The notes under the pieces are model-generated. The model had not been told where the DNA came from, did no database searches, and worked only from the letters and a program-made list of their open reading frames with translations. Of a stretch of DNA of 64,000 nt, positions 15,952-26,122 are shown in pieces. Source of the stretch: CAYMZZ01 sp044463125 (GTDB taxonomy: Bacteria > Bacteroidota > Bacteroidia > Chitinophagales > Chitinophagaceae); contig JBIQMS010000005.1 in the NCBI GenBank assembly GCA_044463125.1, positions 1 through 64,000 of the forward strand. The letters run 5' to 3'. A program made the position numbers and the translations under genes. Positions within the stretch are counted from its first letter, which is position 1; every line of letters begins with the position of its first letter.

Positions 15952-18900
15952 ATGAAAATTTCTGAATATTCCATACGCAATTACCAGTTCACCCTCATCA
16001 TGGTACTGATGGTGGTGGCCGTGGGTATCTCTACCATTTTCACAATGCCACGCTCAGAAGATCCTGAGTTGGATGCACCTATCTTTCCCGTTGTAGTGGT
16101 GTATCCGGGTACCAGCCCAAAAGACATGGAAGAACTGGTGGTGAAACCACTGGAAAAAGAAATCTACGCCCTCGATAATATCAAAAGAATTAAGACTTCG
16201 ATCAACGACGGCCTGGCCGTGCTGGCGGTGGAGTACCAGTACAATGTGAACGTGGACGATAAGTACCAGGAGCTGGTGCGCGAAGTGAATGGCCTGCGTA
16301 GCCAGTTGCCGGAAGACATTTACAGCATCGAAACCAAGCGGATTGACCCCTCCAATGTCAACATTCTGCAGATCGCACTGGTATCGGAGAACGCCTCCCG
16401 GGACCGTTTGCGCCAGGCGGCTGAAGACCTGCAGGATGAATTGGAAAAAGTGAAGGCACTGAAGAATGTGGAAGTACAGGGCCTGCCCGATCCGATCATC
16501 CGTGTTGATTTGCAAACGGAGAAGCTGGCGCAATGGCAGATACCCATCAGCACAGTGGCTTCGGCTTTGCAGAGCGAGATTGCGAACATCCCGGGAGGAA
16601 GCGTGAACCAGGGCAATAAGACATTCAACATCAAAACCAATGGTAATTACCAGGATATTGAAGAAATAAAAAATACCATTGTTTTCAGCAACAATGCCCG
16701 GAATATTTTCCTGCGCGATGTGGCGAATGTGTATTTCGACTACTCCGCAGAAACACATATCACCAGGCTGAATGGCAACAGGGCTGTATTCGTAATAGCC
16801 GCTTTGAAACGTAAACAGAATATCTCCAGCGTGCAGGGTGAATACCTGCAAACCATTGAATCGTTCCGGCAAAAACTCCCCGCCAATATCGACCTGCAAT
16901 TGCATTTCGATCAGGCCGACAACGTCAATCATCGGCTTAGCGCGCTGGGCATCGATTTTATGATCGCCATTGGCCTGGTATTGATTACGCTTTTGCCATT
17001 GGGGCTAAGAGCATCGCTGGTGGTAATGATCTCTATACCACTATCCCTGGGCATCGGTATCATCTTTATCAACCTGATGGGATATAGCCTCAACCAATTG
17101 AGTATTGTAGGCCTGGTAGTGGCGCTGGGACTGCTTGTCGACGACAGCATTGTGGTGGTGGAGAATATTGAGCGATGGATGCGGGAGGGTCATAGCCGGC
17201 TCGAAGCTACTATCAAGGGCACAGCCCAGATTGGTAAAGCGGTATTGGGTTGTACCGCCACGCTCATTATTGCCTTTATGCCGCTGGCTTTTATGCCGGA
17301 AGCGAGTGGGGAATTTATCCGCAGCCTGCCGGTGGCGGTAATCAGTTCCATTGTGGCTTCGCTGATTGTTGCGCTTACGATTGTGCCATTTCTTTCGAGC
17401 CGCATCCTGCGTGCCAATCATTCGCAGGATGGAAATTTCTTTCTCCGCGGTATGCAACGCCTGATACACGGCACTTATTCGCGACTGCTCGATAAGGCCC
17501 TTCATTATCCCTGGCGTACGCTGGGGGTGGCCCTGTTGATTTTTGTGGGATCGCTGGCCCTGATACCCGTGATCGGCAGCAGCCTTTTCCCGGCTTCCGA
17601 AAAGCCACAGTTCCTCATCGATATTACCACACCACTTCAATCCAATATCTACCATACCGATTCCATTACCCGGCAAATAGAGCGTGAATTGAAAGAGGAA
17701 CCCGGTATACGCTATTTTGCCGCCAATGTCGGCAAGGGCAACCCACGCATTTACTACAACGTGAACCAGCAAAATGAACGTACTGATTTTGCGGAGATTT
17801 TCGTGCAACTGGATGAAGATACCAGCCCCGACGAAAAGCTGGCGTTGATTGAAAATTTGCGTCAAAAATGGGATAACTATCCGGGTGCAAAAGTGGAAGT
17901 GAAAAATTTTGAGCAGGGTGCTCCCATGCTCTCACCGGTTGAAGTGCGTTTGCTGGGCGATGACCTGGACACGCTTCGTGTGTATGCGGCGCGGGTTGAG
18001 GAGATGCTGAAGAATACAGCCGGCGCCATTTATGTGAACAACCCTATCCGCAACCTGAAGACCGATATACGGATTGATATTAACAAGGAAAAAGCGATGA
18101 TGATGGGCGTGCCCACAGTGTCGATAGGCCGCACCGTACGCATGGCCGTGGCTGGTTTGCCACTGGGAAATTTTACCAGCCCCGGCAGTCGCTCCGATGA
18201 TTATTCCATACTGCTCACTGTGCCCCGTCCCTCTTATCCTGACCTTGGCGTGTTTTCGAATCTTTATGTGAACAATGTGCAGGGGAAAGCGGTTCCGCTT
18301 TCGCAACTTTCTCAAATTCGTTTCGAAGCTTCACCCAATAGTATTAATCATTTCAATAAGATTCGTACTGTTTCCATTTCTTCTTTTGTGCAGAAGGGAT
18401 ACCTGAACAGCGATGTGATTGCCAGCGTGGAGGATCAAATGAACAGGATGGCATTACCTGAAGGTGTAAGCTACGAGATGGGAGGGGAGGTAGAAGGGCG
18501 GAATGATTCTTTTGATGGCTTTGGAAGCATCATACTGGTAACTGTATTTCTGTTTATCGCGGTGCTGGTACTACAATTCCGCACGTTCAAAAGCACGCTG
18601 ATTGTGCTTTCGGTAATTCCATTGGGAATTGTGGGTGCGGTGCTGGCCCTGTTGGTTACGGGCAACTCTTTATCTTTTGTGGCAACCATCGGTATTGTGG
18701 CGCTTGCTGGGATTGAAGTAAAGAATACCATCCTGCTGGTTGATTTTACCAACCAGTTGCGGCAGCAGGGGATGGCCTTGCTTCCGGCGATTGAAGAGGC
18801 AGGGGAGAAGCGTTTTCTGCCAATCATTCTCACTACGCTCACGGCTATTGGTGGGTTGCTCCCCATTGCATTGTCGAGCAATCCGTTGATTTCGCCTTTG

Positions 18901-18993
18901 GCCATTGTAATGATTGGGGGATTGATCAGCAGTACGCTGCTATCGCGGGTAGTTACACCGGTGATATATAAGTTAATGCCGCCAAAAGTATAG
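15952..18993 (+). CDS. RND-family multidrug efflux permease
   Basis: Inner-membrane proton-driven pump of the AcrB/HAE1 type. The 1013-residue protein has the usual duplicated layout: a membrane segment near residues 12-32, a large periplasmic loop to about 330, six membrane segments (about 335-535), a second periplasmic loop (about 560-850) and a final membrane bundle. The conserved TM4 aspartates are present in GLLVDDSIVVVENIER. It is third in the pump operon after adaptor and channel, and probably controlled by the upstream TetR protein. Confidence 0.95.
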   Translation: MKISEYSIRNYQFTLIMVLMVVAVGISTIFTMPRSEDPELDAPIFPVVVVYPGTSPKDMEELVVKPLEKEIYALDNIKRIKTSINDGLAVLAVEYQYNVNVDDKYQELVREVNGLRSQLPEDIYSIETKRIDPSNVNILQIALVSENASRDRLRQAAEDLQDELEKVKALKNVEVQGLPDPIIRVDLQTEKLAQWQIPISTVASALQSEIANIPGGSVNQGNKTFNIKTNGNYQDIEEIKNTIVFSNNARNIFLRDVANVYFDYSAETHITRLNGNRAVFVIAALKRKQNISSVQGEYLQTIESFRQKLPANIDLQLHFDQADNVNHRLSALGIDFMIAIGLVLITLLPLGLRASLVVMISIPLSLGIGIIFINLMGYSLNQLSIVGLVVALGLLVDDSIVVVENIERWMREGHSRLEATIKGTAQIGKAVLGCTATLIIAFMPLAFMPEASGEFIRSLPVAVISSIVASLIVALTIVPFLSSRILRANHSQDGNFFLRGMQRLIHGTYSRLLDKALHYPWRTLGVALLIFVGSLALIPVIGSSLFPASEKPQFLIDITTPLQSNIYHTDSITRQIERELKEEPGIRYFAANVGKGNPRIYYNVNQQNERTDFAEIFVQLDEDTSPDEKLALIENLRQKWDNYPGAKVEVKNFEQGAPMLSPVEVRLLGDDLDTLRVYAARVEEMLKNTAGAIYVNNPIRNLKTDIRIDINKEKAMMMGVPTVSIGRTVRMAVAGLPLGNFTSPGSRSDDYSILLTVPRPSYPDLGVFSNLYVNNVQGKAVPLSQLSQIRFEASPNSINHFNKIRTVSISSFVQKGYLNSDVIASVEDQMNRMALPEGVSYEMGGEVEGRNDSFDGFGSIILVTVFLFIAVLVLQFRTFKSTLIVLSVIPLGIVGAVLALLVTGNSLSFVATIGIVALAGIEVKNTILLVDFTNQLRQQGMALLPAIEEAGEKRFLPIILTTLTAIGGLLPIALSSNPLISPLAIVMIGGLISSTLLSRVVTPVIYKLMPPKV

Positions 18994-19267
18994 GGTGCTG
19001 GTCCTCTTTTCCGTCCAGGGTTTACTTGCGAAACTTTTTCCGAGGGTTTCTTCGTGAATGATAAATGGAAGCAATATGAATTTCAGCTCGTGAACTTAGA
19101 ATTCTGTAGGTTATTTTTTAATTGTCCAAATGAAATGCCTTTTTCATTTCCTGAATCAAGGTTTAGTAATATTTGCTATTATTTATTGAAAACAACGTAT
19201 AGTCATAAGGCATGGGGAGAGGGAACCGATAGAGGTCACCGACCTATTTCCCGCCGAAAAATCCGGA
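18994..19267. other. Non-coding gap before fusA promoter
   Basis: About 270 bp without a supportable gene. A short A/T-rich hairpin (GAAATG-CCTTTTT-CATTTC) lies near 19130-19150. A plus-strand open frame (19054-19377) has no recognisable sequence and runs through the fusA promoter, so it is not called. No terminator typical of the pump operon is obvious. Confidence 0.5.
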
Positions 19268-19295
19268 TTTGTAAGCAATTTTTCCCTTACCTTTG
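19268..19295 (+). promoter_or_regulatory. Promoter of fusA
   Basis: TACCTTTG (19288-19295) is identical to the -7 boxes before rpsL and rpsJ. A TTTG at 19268-19271 is 16 bp upstream, somewhat closer than usual. It places the transcription start about 225 nt before the fusA start codon. Confidence 0.6.
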
Positions 19296-19301
19296 CGCCG
19301 C

Positions 19302-19528
19302 CATAAAGGATTTCCAAAGGTGTGTGGGATGCGGTGTTCAGGGGTTCTCCTTCATGTGGCAGTCTATGAGAGTCTAATCTTACATATCGCCAGCAACCCT
19401 TTCTTCCGCCAGGAAGCATGCACCCCGGGTTGTTCCAAATTGGCTAATGGTGCGCTGTGCTCCCGAATACTATTAAAGGTATCCCCCATTATTTCAAGCA
19501 TAAAAAATAAACAACAAATCAAATAGTC
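19302..19528 (+). ncRNA. Long structured 5' leader of fusA (candidate)
   Basis: About 225 nt between the inferred transcription start and fusA have no credible reading frame. They contain a two-level hairpin. The outer stem is GCAACCC (19393-19399) with GGGTTGT (19427-19433). It encloses CTTCC-GCCA-GGAAG (19403-19416). Whether it regulates fusA is unknown. Confidence 0.35.
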
Positions 19529-21673
19529 ATGGCAGACTTAAAATTTCAAAGAAACTTCGGTATTGCCGCCCACATTGATGCCGGAAAGACCACTACTACT
19601 GAACGTATCCTGCGTTATACAGGTATGATCCACCGGATTGGTGAAGTACACGATGGTGCCGCTACCACCGACTGGATGGAGCAGGAAAAAGAAAGAGGTA
19701 TCACCATTACTTCGGCGGCTGTAAGCTGCCAGTGGAACTTCCCCACCGTGCTGGGTAAACCCACTGCCGATACCAAAAAATATTATTTCAATATCATCGA
19801 TACTCCGGGTCACGTGGACTTTACTGTAGAAGTGGAGCGTTCCATGCGCGTACTGGATGGTCTGATTGCCCTTTTCTCCGCCGTGGATGGCGTGGAGCCT
19901 CAGTCGGAGACCGTATGGCGCCAGGCTAACCGCTATGGTGTACCCCGTATCGGTTTTGTAAATAAAATGGACCGTGCCGGTGCCGACTTCCTCAATGTAG
20001 TGAAGCAGGTAAAGGAAATGCTGGGTTCCAAAGCCGTTCCCCTGCAATTGCCCATCGGCGCTGAAGATAATTTCAAAGGCGTGGTGGATCTGATCAAGAT
20101 GAAAGGTATCATCTGGCATATGGAAACAGAGGGAATGACTTTTGATGAAGTGGATATCCCTGCCGATATGGTGGAAGAAGCCAATCAATGGCGCGCAAAC
20201 CTGGTTGAAGCTGTGGCGGAATACGACGATACCCTGATGGAAAAATTCTTTGAAGATCCCAACAGCATTTCAGAAGACGAAATCCATGCTGCGATCCGCA
20301 AAGCCACCATCGACCTGAGCATTGTGCCCATGATGTGCGGTTCCTCCTTTAAGAACAAAGGTGTACAAACTGCCCTGGATGCTGTTTGTCGCTACCTGCC
20401 TTCACCCAGCGATATTCCGGATACAGTGGGTACGCATCCCGAAACGGGCGATAAGATCAGCCGCAAAGCCGATCCCAAGGAGCCTTTCGCTGCCCTGGCC
20501 TTTAAGATCATGACCGATCCTTTCGTGGGTCGCCTGGCTTTCTTCCGTGCTTATTCGGGCCGCCTTGATGCCGGTTCTTATGTACTGAACGTAAGAAGTG
20601 GAAAGAAAGAGCGGATCAGCCGGATCATGAAAATGTTTGCCAACAAGCAAAACCCCATCGACTTCATCGAAGCGGGTGATATTGGTGCCGCTGTTGGTTT
20701 CAAGGAAATTAAAACCGGTGATACCCTTTGCGACGAGAACCATCCCATTACCCTGGAGAATATGTTCATTCCCGAGCCGGTTATCGCCGTAGCGGTAGAA
20801 CCCAAAACCCAGGCCGACGTGGACAAAATGGGTATGGCCATCGCCAAGCTGGTGGAAGAAGATCCCACCCTGCGTGTAAATACCGATGAAGATACCGGAC
20901 AGACCATCCTTCGTGGTATGGGTGAGCTCCACCTCGAGATCATCATTGATCGTATGCGCCGCGAGTTTAAAGTAGAAGTAAACCAGGGTGCGCCCCAGGT
21001 AGCTTATAAGGAAGCATTTACCACCACCATCGAACACCGTGAGACCCTGAAAAAGCAAACCGGTGGTCGTGGTAAGTTTGCCGATATCCAGTTCACTATC
21101 GGTCCTGTTGATGAGGAATGGAAAAAAGAAAATCCTGACAAGAACTTCCAGTTCGTGAATGATATCTTCGGTGGTTCAATCCCCCGCGAATTTGTGCCCG
21201 CTATCCAGAAAGGATTTGAGCAGGCGATGACGGCGGGTGTGTTGGCCAACTACCCGGTAGATAACATGAAGATCCGGATCTTCGATGGTAGCTTCCACGC
21301 GGTTGACTCCGACTCCATGTCGTTCGAGCTTTGTGCCAAGCAGGGATTCCGTGAAGCGGCCCGCAAAGCCAAGCCTGTTCTGCTGGAGCCCATCATGAAA
21401 GTGGAAGTGGTAACGCCCGACCAATACATGGGTGATGTAACCGGTGACCTGAACCGTCGTCGTGGTATGATGGAAGGTATGGATAGCCGTGCAGGTGCCC
21501 AGGTAATCAAGGCCAAAGTGCCGCTGAGCGAAATGTTTGGTTATGTAACCCAGCTTCGTTCACTCAGCTCAGGTCGTGCATCTTCTACCATGGAGTTCTC
21601 ACATTATAACCCCGCGCCCAACAACATCGCTGAAGAAGTGATTGCAAAGGTGAAGGGAAAGGTGAGTGCCTGA
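19529..21673 (+). CDS. fusA: Elongation factor G
   Basis: GTPase that drives translocation on the ribosome. The 714-residue protein has all GTP-binding motifs: AHIDAGKTTTTERIL, RGITITSAAV, DTPGHVDF and NKMDRAGADF. Domains II-V follow (YNPAPNNIAEEVI near the C-terminus). In related genomes fusA sits between rpsG and rpsJ. Here it is a single-gene unit with its own promoter, a long leader and a terminator 23 bp after the stop. Confidence 0.98.
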   Translation: MADLKFQRNFGIAAHIDAGKTTTTERILRYTGMIHRIGEVHDGAATTDWMEQEKERGITITSAAVSCQWNFPTVLGKPTADTKKYYFNIIDTPGHVDFTVEVERSMRVLDGLIALFSAVDGVEPQSETVWRQANRYGVPRIGFVNKMDRAGADFLNVVKQVKEMLGSKAVPLQLPIGAEDNFKGVVDLIKMKGIIWHMETEGMTFDEVDIPADMVEEANQWRANLVEAVAEYDDTLMEKFFEDPNSISEDEIHAAIRKATIDLSIVPMMCGSSFKNKGVQTALDAVCRYLPSPSDIPDTVGTHPETGDKISRKADPKEPFAALAFKIMTDPFVGRLAFFRAYSGRLDAGSYVLNVRSGKKERISRIMKMFANKQNPIDFIEAGDIGAAVGFKEIKTGDTLCDENHPITLENMFIPEPVIAVAVEPKTQADVDKMGMAIAKLVEEDPTLRVNTDEDTGQTILRGMGELHLEIIIDRMRREFKVEVNQGAPQVAYKEAFTTTIEHRETLKKQTGGRGKFADIQFTIGPVDEEWKKENPDKNFQFVNDIFGGSIPREFVPAIQKGFEQAMTAGVLANYPVDNMKIRIFDGSFHAVDSDSMSFELCAKQGFREAARKAKPVLLEPIMKVEVVTPDQYMGDVTGDLNRRRGMMEGMDSRAGAQVIKAKVPLSEMFGYVTQLRSLSSGRASSTMEFSHYNPAPNNIAEEVIAKVKGKVSA

Positions 21674-21696
21674 TAACTACTGATTCAAATCAATAT

Positions 21697-21735
21697 AAAG
21701 CACTGATCGCTGTAAGGCTGGTCAGTGCTTTTTTT
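21697..21735 (+). terminator. Intrinsic terminator of fusA
   Basis: The stem AAAGCACTGA / TCAGTGCTTT is followed by a T-run. It begins 23 bp after the fusA stop. Confidence 0.9.
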
Positions 21736-22015
21736 ATTGGGAAAAATTATTCTTTTACCTAAATCAGACAATAATTAATCATAATCAAGTAGAATTACGA
21801 TAGATGGCCTGATATTTGTTATAGGTATCCGAACTCACTCCGTTTTTAAAATCTGTATCACAAAAGGGCCATTGCCGTTCTGTGAAAAACACGAGCTAAG
21901 GTTAAGGGACTCATTCGAGTCCTTTAGTCTTTTTATACACAAGAGGGATTTTACTATATCCCTGATTTAACCTTTGGCACCAAACTTGAAATTATAGTGT
22001 AAAAAATAGTCAATT
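21736..22015. other. A/T-rich non-coding gap
   Basis: About 280 bp with no gene. AACCTTTG near 21969-21976 is a weak -7-like box that could start transcription of the DUF4382 gene with a leader of about 35-40 nt. Nothing else is recognised. Confidence 0.4.
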
Positions 22016-22810
22016 ATGAAAAGGATTGTATTGGTAGCTTTTCTAATGCCTCTTTTGGGACTTATCATTTACAGTTGTACCAAGAACGATAAACCGGATA
22101 CCGAAAACCAGGCAAGGATTCAGATTCGGCTGACGGATGATCCCGGTGATTATGAGGCGGTATGGATCGATGTGCAGGATGTGCAGATCAACGTAACAGG
22201 TGATGATGACCAGGGTTGGCAAAGCCTTCCGGGAGTGCAGGCTGGTTCTTATGACCTGCTTACACTGGTAAATGATGAAGATACCCTGCTGGCCGACGCA
22301 TATATTCCCGCCGGCCGCCTTCACCAAATCCGCCTGATTCTGGGTTCTGAAAACTATGTGCAGATTGATGGTGAAATGCTGAAACTGACGACACCCAGCG
22401 CGCAGCAATCAGGTCTCAAATTAAATTTTCAACAAGACGTGGAAGCGGGTCTGCTGTATAGCATTCTGCTTGATTTCGATGTGGCCCGCTCTATTGTGGA
22501 AACAGGCAATAACAAATACATTCTGAAACCCGTGATTCGCGGCTCCCTGAGTTCCGTGGGTGGCTCTATCCAGGGCGTGGTAGTGCCTTCTGATTTCCCG
22601 ACGGTAGTATATGCTATCGACGGAAGCGATACCGTAACGAGCAGCTTTACCGACGCAAGCGGTGGTTTCAGCCTGCGTGGTTTGCCCGCATCCACCTATA
22701 CCGTGGCTTATCAGCCTTCTGATTCAGCTTATTCAGATACTTCCCGTGCACCCATCACCGTTTTGACGGGAGCGGTAACCACAGTTGACACTATGTTCCT
22801 CCAACCCTGA
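22016..22810 (+). CDS. DUF4382 lipoprotein with carboxypeptidase-like domain
   Basis: A 264-residue exported protein with a lipoprotein signal (LLGLIIYSC, Cys at about residue 21). Residues about 33-180 match the DUF4382 pattern seen in Bacteroidota (RIQIRLTDDPGDYEAVWIDV, then VQINV, DLLTLVND, LPAGR-like YIPAGRLHQIRLIL). A C-terminal carboxypeptidase-regulatory-like beta domain follows (GGSIQGVV..., DASGGFSLRGLPASTYTV). The function of the family is unknown; surface exposure is likely. A terminator lies 40 bp after the stop. Confidence 0.85.
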   Translation: MKRIVLVAFLMPLLGLIIYSCTKNDKPDTENQARIQIRLTDDPGDYEAVWIDVQDVQINVTGDDDQGWQSLPGVQAGSYDLLTLVNDEDTLLADAYIPAGRLHQIRLILGSENYVQIDGEMLKLTTPSAQQSGLKLNFQQDVEAGLLYSILLDFDVARSIVETGNNKYILKPVIRGSLSSVGGSIQGVVVPSDFPTVVYAIDGSDTVTSSFTDASGGFSLRGLPASTYTVAYQPSDSAYSDTSRAPITVLTGAVTTVDTMFLQP

Positions 22811-22845
22811 TCAACCCTATTCATTCAATATTTGTGAAAAAATAA

Positions 22846-23748
22846 TTAGTCCCGGCCGCTTTTGTGGCCGGGCTTTTTATTGGGCGAATGAAATACAAAC
22901 CAGATCCCCGGTAGTGAGCAGAGTAGAGTAATGAGGTAAAATGCAAGGCTGATCAATACCGCTGTAGCCTCCTGCAATCCAAAATAAGCTGCACCATGGA
23001 GGAAAACGATTTCGCGGATTCCCAATCCTCCAATGCTCAATGGCAATACCGCCGCGATGGAGGAGAGTAGAAATAAGAATAGATAGGCAGGCTCGCCAAT
23101 CGGCAGGCCCAGCGCGGAAATAATTGCATAGATGGCCAGTACCTGTGCCAATTGAACGCCGAGGCCCCATGCCAGGGTAGGCCAAAAGCTTTTGTGGAAA
23201 TCACGCATCCATTTTCCAACGAAGAAGCGGAATGCAAAGGTTCCGCCCAGTACCAGTACTGTTAGCCCCAATTTTTGCCAATAAGCCGGCAACACAAACC
23301 AGCCATATCCGGCCAGAATCCAGACCAGGGCGAGCAAGCCCGAAATACGGTCGAGTAATACGGCGGCTCCAGCCCGCTTATAGGGAGTTTGAAACCATTG
23401 CTTCAGCAGGATGACCTTATATGCATCTCCACTGATACCGCCCGGCAGGAACAGGTTGTAAAACATACCCAGCCAGTATAGCTTAAGATTTACTGCTTCA
23501 GAAATGTATGTATCAATATCGCGGAAATAAATATTAAGTCGAAAAGAAGAAAGAATCTTGGAGAGAACGAATAATAAGGCAGCCAGTGCCAGCCAGCCGG
23601 GATTGGCTCCGGATAAAGCGGCACGCGCCTCCTGCCAATTAATCTTTTCGGCTACATACCAAAGGCACAAACCCGAAACGACAAGCTTGAGCAGGAGTTT
23701 CAGTATCTTAACGGCTCGTGATTTTCCTGGATTGGGAGCATTATCCAT
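22846..23748 (-). CDS. YbhN/flippase-like integral membrane protein
   Basis: A protein of about 300 residues with around eight membrane segments, of the lysylphosphatidylglycerol synthase transmembrane (UPF0104/YbhN) family. Typical segments are FLPGGISGDAYKVILLK, AGAAVLLDRISGLLAL and a C-terminal VLPLSIGGLGIREIVFL. Relatives move or modify lipids or lipid-linked sugars; the substrate here is unknown. The Met at 23748 (MDNAPNPGK) is chosen. Another in-frame start at 23769 is only 11 bp from the divergent beta-helix gene. Confidence 0.85.
   Translation of the reverse strand: MDNAPNPGKSRAVKILKLLLKLVVSGLCLWYVAEKINWQEARAALSGANPGWLALAALLFVLSKILSSFRLNIYFRDIDTYISEAVNLKLYWLGMFYNLFLPGGISGDAYKVILLKQWFQTPYKRAGAAVLLDRISGLLALVWILAGYGWFVLPAYWQKLGLTVLVLGGTFAFRFFVGKWMRDFHKSFWPTLAWGLGVQLAQVLAIYAIISALGLPIGEPAYLFLFLLSSIAAVLPLSIGGLGIREIVFLHGAAYFGLQEATAVLISLAFYLITLLCSLPGIWFVFHSPNKKPGHKSGRD
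22851..22879. terminator. Terminator between convergent genes
   Basis: CCCGGCC / GGCCGGG stem with a T-run on the plus strand and an A/T-rich, T-rich flank on the minus strand. It overlaps the last codons of the minus-strand YbhN-like gene, so that protein's tail (KPGHKSGRD) is encoded by the hairpin. Confidence 0.85.
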
Positions 23749-23783
23749 GCAGATAAAAAATTCCTGCAATTAAATTCAATTTG

Positions 23784-25961
23784 ATGAGAATCAAAACCGG
23801 TATTTTCCTCATAGGCTTTCTCTTTGCCTGTTTTTCGGCTGCCCATGCCCAAAAAACGCGATTGAAAAAAGGGCTGACTATTTCAAAGTCTGCTGAAATC
23901 AAGTCGGGTAGCTATAACCTGCCTGGCGAAAGCCTGGATGCGCCGGTATTGATTGTTGAAGGCGACAATATCATCCTCGATTTTTCAAACGCTCAGCTTC
24001 GGGGCAACCGGGATGGGCAACTCCCCAACACCTATGCCGGCTTGGGCATTCTCATACGCAACAGCAACCGGGTCACCATCCGCAACCTCCGGGTGCGTGG
24101 TTATAAAGTGGGGCTGATGGCACGCAATGTGAAAAACCTCGTTTTGGAGAACTGCGATTTCAGCTACAATTACCGTCAGCGGTTGAACAGCACGGCATTG
24201 AAGGAAGACCTTAGCGACTGGATGAGCTATCACCAGAATGAAAAAGATGAATGGTTGCGCTATGGAGCGGGAATGTATTTGCGTGGATGCGACTCTGTAA
24301 GGATTGAAAACTGCCGTGTTACAGGTGGGCAAAATGCCCTGATGATGATGGAATGTAATAATGGGAAAATTCTAAACAATGATTTTTCTTTCAATTCCGG
24401 AATTGGAATCGGCCTCTATCGCAGTAGTCATCACCTGATCGCTTACAACAAAGTGAATTTTAATGTACGTGGCTACAGCCATGGTGTTTATCATCGTGGA
24501 CAGGATAGCGCAGGATTCCTGGTGTATGAGCAAAGCAGCAATAATACTTTTTACAAAAATTCAGCCACGCATAGCGGCGATGGTTTTTTTCTCTGGGCAG
24601 GACAAAGCACCATGGATACGGGAAAGGGTGGCTGCAACGACAACCTGATTGCCGGTAATGATTTCAGCTATGCGCCCACCAATGGAGTAGAAGCAACCTT
24701 CAGCCGCAATATTATTACTCGTAACCGGATATTCGGCTGCGATCATGGCGTCTGGGGAGGCTATAGTTATGAAAGCCTGATAACTGATAATCAGTTTCGC
24801 GACAACCGGATCGCAATCGCCATAGAGCATGGTCAGCAAAATACCATTGCCTATAACCTGTTTATCCGCGATAAGCAGTGCATCCGCTTATGGGCAAGGG
24901 CTACACAACCGGCCGATTGGGGATATGCCAGGTATCGCGATACGCGTAGTGTTGGCTACAACATTCATCACAACAGCTTTAGCGAAGTGCCGCTTGGATT
25001 GAATCTTTCCCGCACCGACAGTTTGCGTCTGTTCAGCAATACCTGGAAAGGGGAAGGTGAATATTTGCAGGTTGATTCTTTGGTGGGTTATATTGATAGT
25101 TCGGTCTATGATGTGGATGATTTTGAACTGACCTTACCTGAATTAGCCAATGCACAGGATCCTTTTGCCGGTTCGGGTAAATGGGCCGGCCGCCAGCATA
25201 TCCGGATGGGGGAGTGGGGGCCTTATGATTTCCGCAGGCCCCTGATCTGGCTTAGCAATCCCGCTTCCAAGTCCGATACCCTGCAATTTGAAATGCTCGG
25301 GCCCGGTGGCGAATGGACCATTACCCAAAGCAGGGGACTATCTGAAATCAGTCAGCGAAAGGGGACTTTTCCCGCCCGTTTCTTTGCGATCAGGGAGAAA
25401 AATGCAGGAGTGGAGGATATCGTCATAGAAGCTGTTTATCGCGGGCCGGCCATCACCCTTTTTGACGGTACAGGTGTTCGCAAGGGAAAGAAACAGAAGT
25501 TTTCGTTCCGGCATTTTTTCCAGCCCGTCAACTGGCAGGTGAATTGGTTTGCCATAGATACCTCAAAATACAATCCTCTTCGCGAACCTGACCTGTTTCC
25601 GGCCAATCAGCGGCTGGCACCCGTGAAGAGTGAATCAGTTGACCGGATTGATTATGCCTGGTGGGGTGGCATCAAATCGGAAAAGGGAACGCATCCACAG
25701 TTTCTGACGGTGGCCGAAGGCGAGGCAGATTTGGCCGCAGGCGATTATGAACTCTCCGTAACCTGGGATGATGCAGTAAAGCTGTATGTGGACAATAAGC
25801 TGGTACTGGATGAATGGAATCCGGCCCTGTACAAATTTGATGAATCACCGAATCGAAGAATTCCGATCAAGCTGGGAGGGAAACATCAATTTAGGGTGGA
25901 GCATGTGGAATTGGGAGGGTTTGCGACGCTGAGCGTGAGAATCGTGAGGCGTGAGCCGTGA
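23784..25961 (+). CDS. Exported parallel beta-helix protein with PA14-like end
   Basis: A secreted protein of about 725 residues. It has a signal peptide (about 1-22, ending AHAQ) and a right-handed beta-helix domain (about 80-420) with repeating N-x-I / NNxF rungs such as SNRVTIRNLRVRGYKVGLM and YNIHHNSF. A PA14-like beta domain closes the protein (about 625-720: GDYELSVTWDDAVKLYVDNK). It is probably a polysaccharide-binding or -degrading surface protein; no catalytic residues can be assigned. The last residues (VRIVRREP) are encoded by an incoming GTGARNC repeat tract. The two bases pairs of start codons (TTG 23781, ATG 23784) differ by one residue. Confidence 0.82.
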   Translation: MRIKTGIFLIGFLFACFSAAHAQKTRLKKGLTISKSAEIKSGSYNLPGESLDAPVLIVEGDNIILDFSNAQLRGNRDGQLPNTYAGLGILIRNSNRVTIRNLRVRGYKVGLMARNVKNLVLENCDFSYNYRQRLNSTALKEDLSDWMSYHQNEKDEWLRYGAGMYLRGCDSVRIENCRVTGGQNALMMMECNNGKILNNDFSFNSGIGIGLYRSSHHLIAYNKVNFNVRGYSHGVYHRGQDSAGFLVYEQSSNNTFYKNSATHSGDGFFLWAGQSTMDTGKGGCNDNLIAGNDFSYAPTNGVEATFSRNIITRNRIFGCDHGVWGGYSYESLITDNQFRDNRIAIAIEHGQQNTIAYNLFIRDKQCIRLWARATQPADWGYARYRDTRSVGYNIHHNSFSEVPLGLNLSRTDSLRLFSNTWKGEGEYLQVDSLVGYIDSSVYDVDDFELTLPELANAQDPFAGSGKWAGRQHIRMGEWGPYDFRRPLIWLSNPASKSDTLQFEMLGPGGEWTITQSRGLSEISQRKGTFPARFFAIREKNAGVEDIVIEAVYRGPAITLFDGTGVRKGKKQKFSFRHFFQPVNWQVNWFAIDTSKYNPLREPDLFPANQRLAPVKSESVDRIDYAWWGGIKSEKGTHPQFLTVAEGEADLAAGDYELSVTWDDAVKLYVDNKLVLDEWNPALYKFDESPNRRIPIKLGGKHQFRVEHVELGGFATLSVRIVRREP

Positions 25962-25963
25962 GA
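25930..25963 (+). repeat. GTGARNC repeats overlapping a gene end
   Basis: GAGCGTGAGAATCGTGAGG and following units run across the last eight codons and the TGA stop of the beta-helix gene. The stop codon lies within a GTGAGCC/GTGAG unit. Confidence 0.75.
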
Positions 25964-26122
25964 AATCCTTTGGGACCTAGCAGACAGGTTGCAGCCTTTG
26001 AAAATTGCTGTAACGGTATGATTATCATACAAATTAATAATAATCGAATTACTGAATTGTTTCTCCCCCTGCTTGTCTGTGCAAAACATTCCTGCCTGCC
26101 CTAGAAAATTCTTTCCCAACTA

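Noticed and set aside
19054..19377. 107-codon plus-strand frame before fusA
   Set aside because: It runs through the fusA promoter, has odd composition and no recognisable motif.
22846..22879. Truncated C-terminus of the YbhN-like protein due to the terminator
   Set aside because: The hairpin lies in the coding end, but the frame is open and the membrane segments are complete, so the gene is intact.
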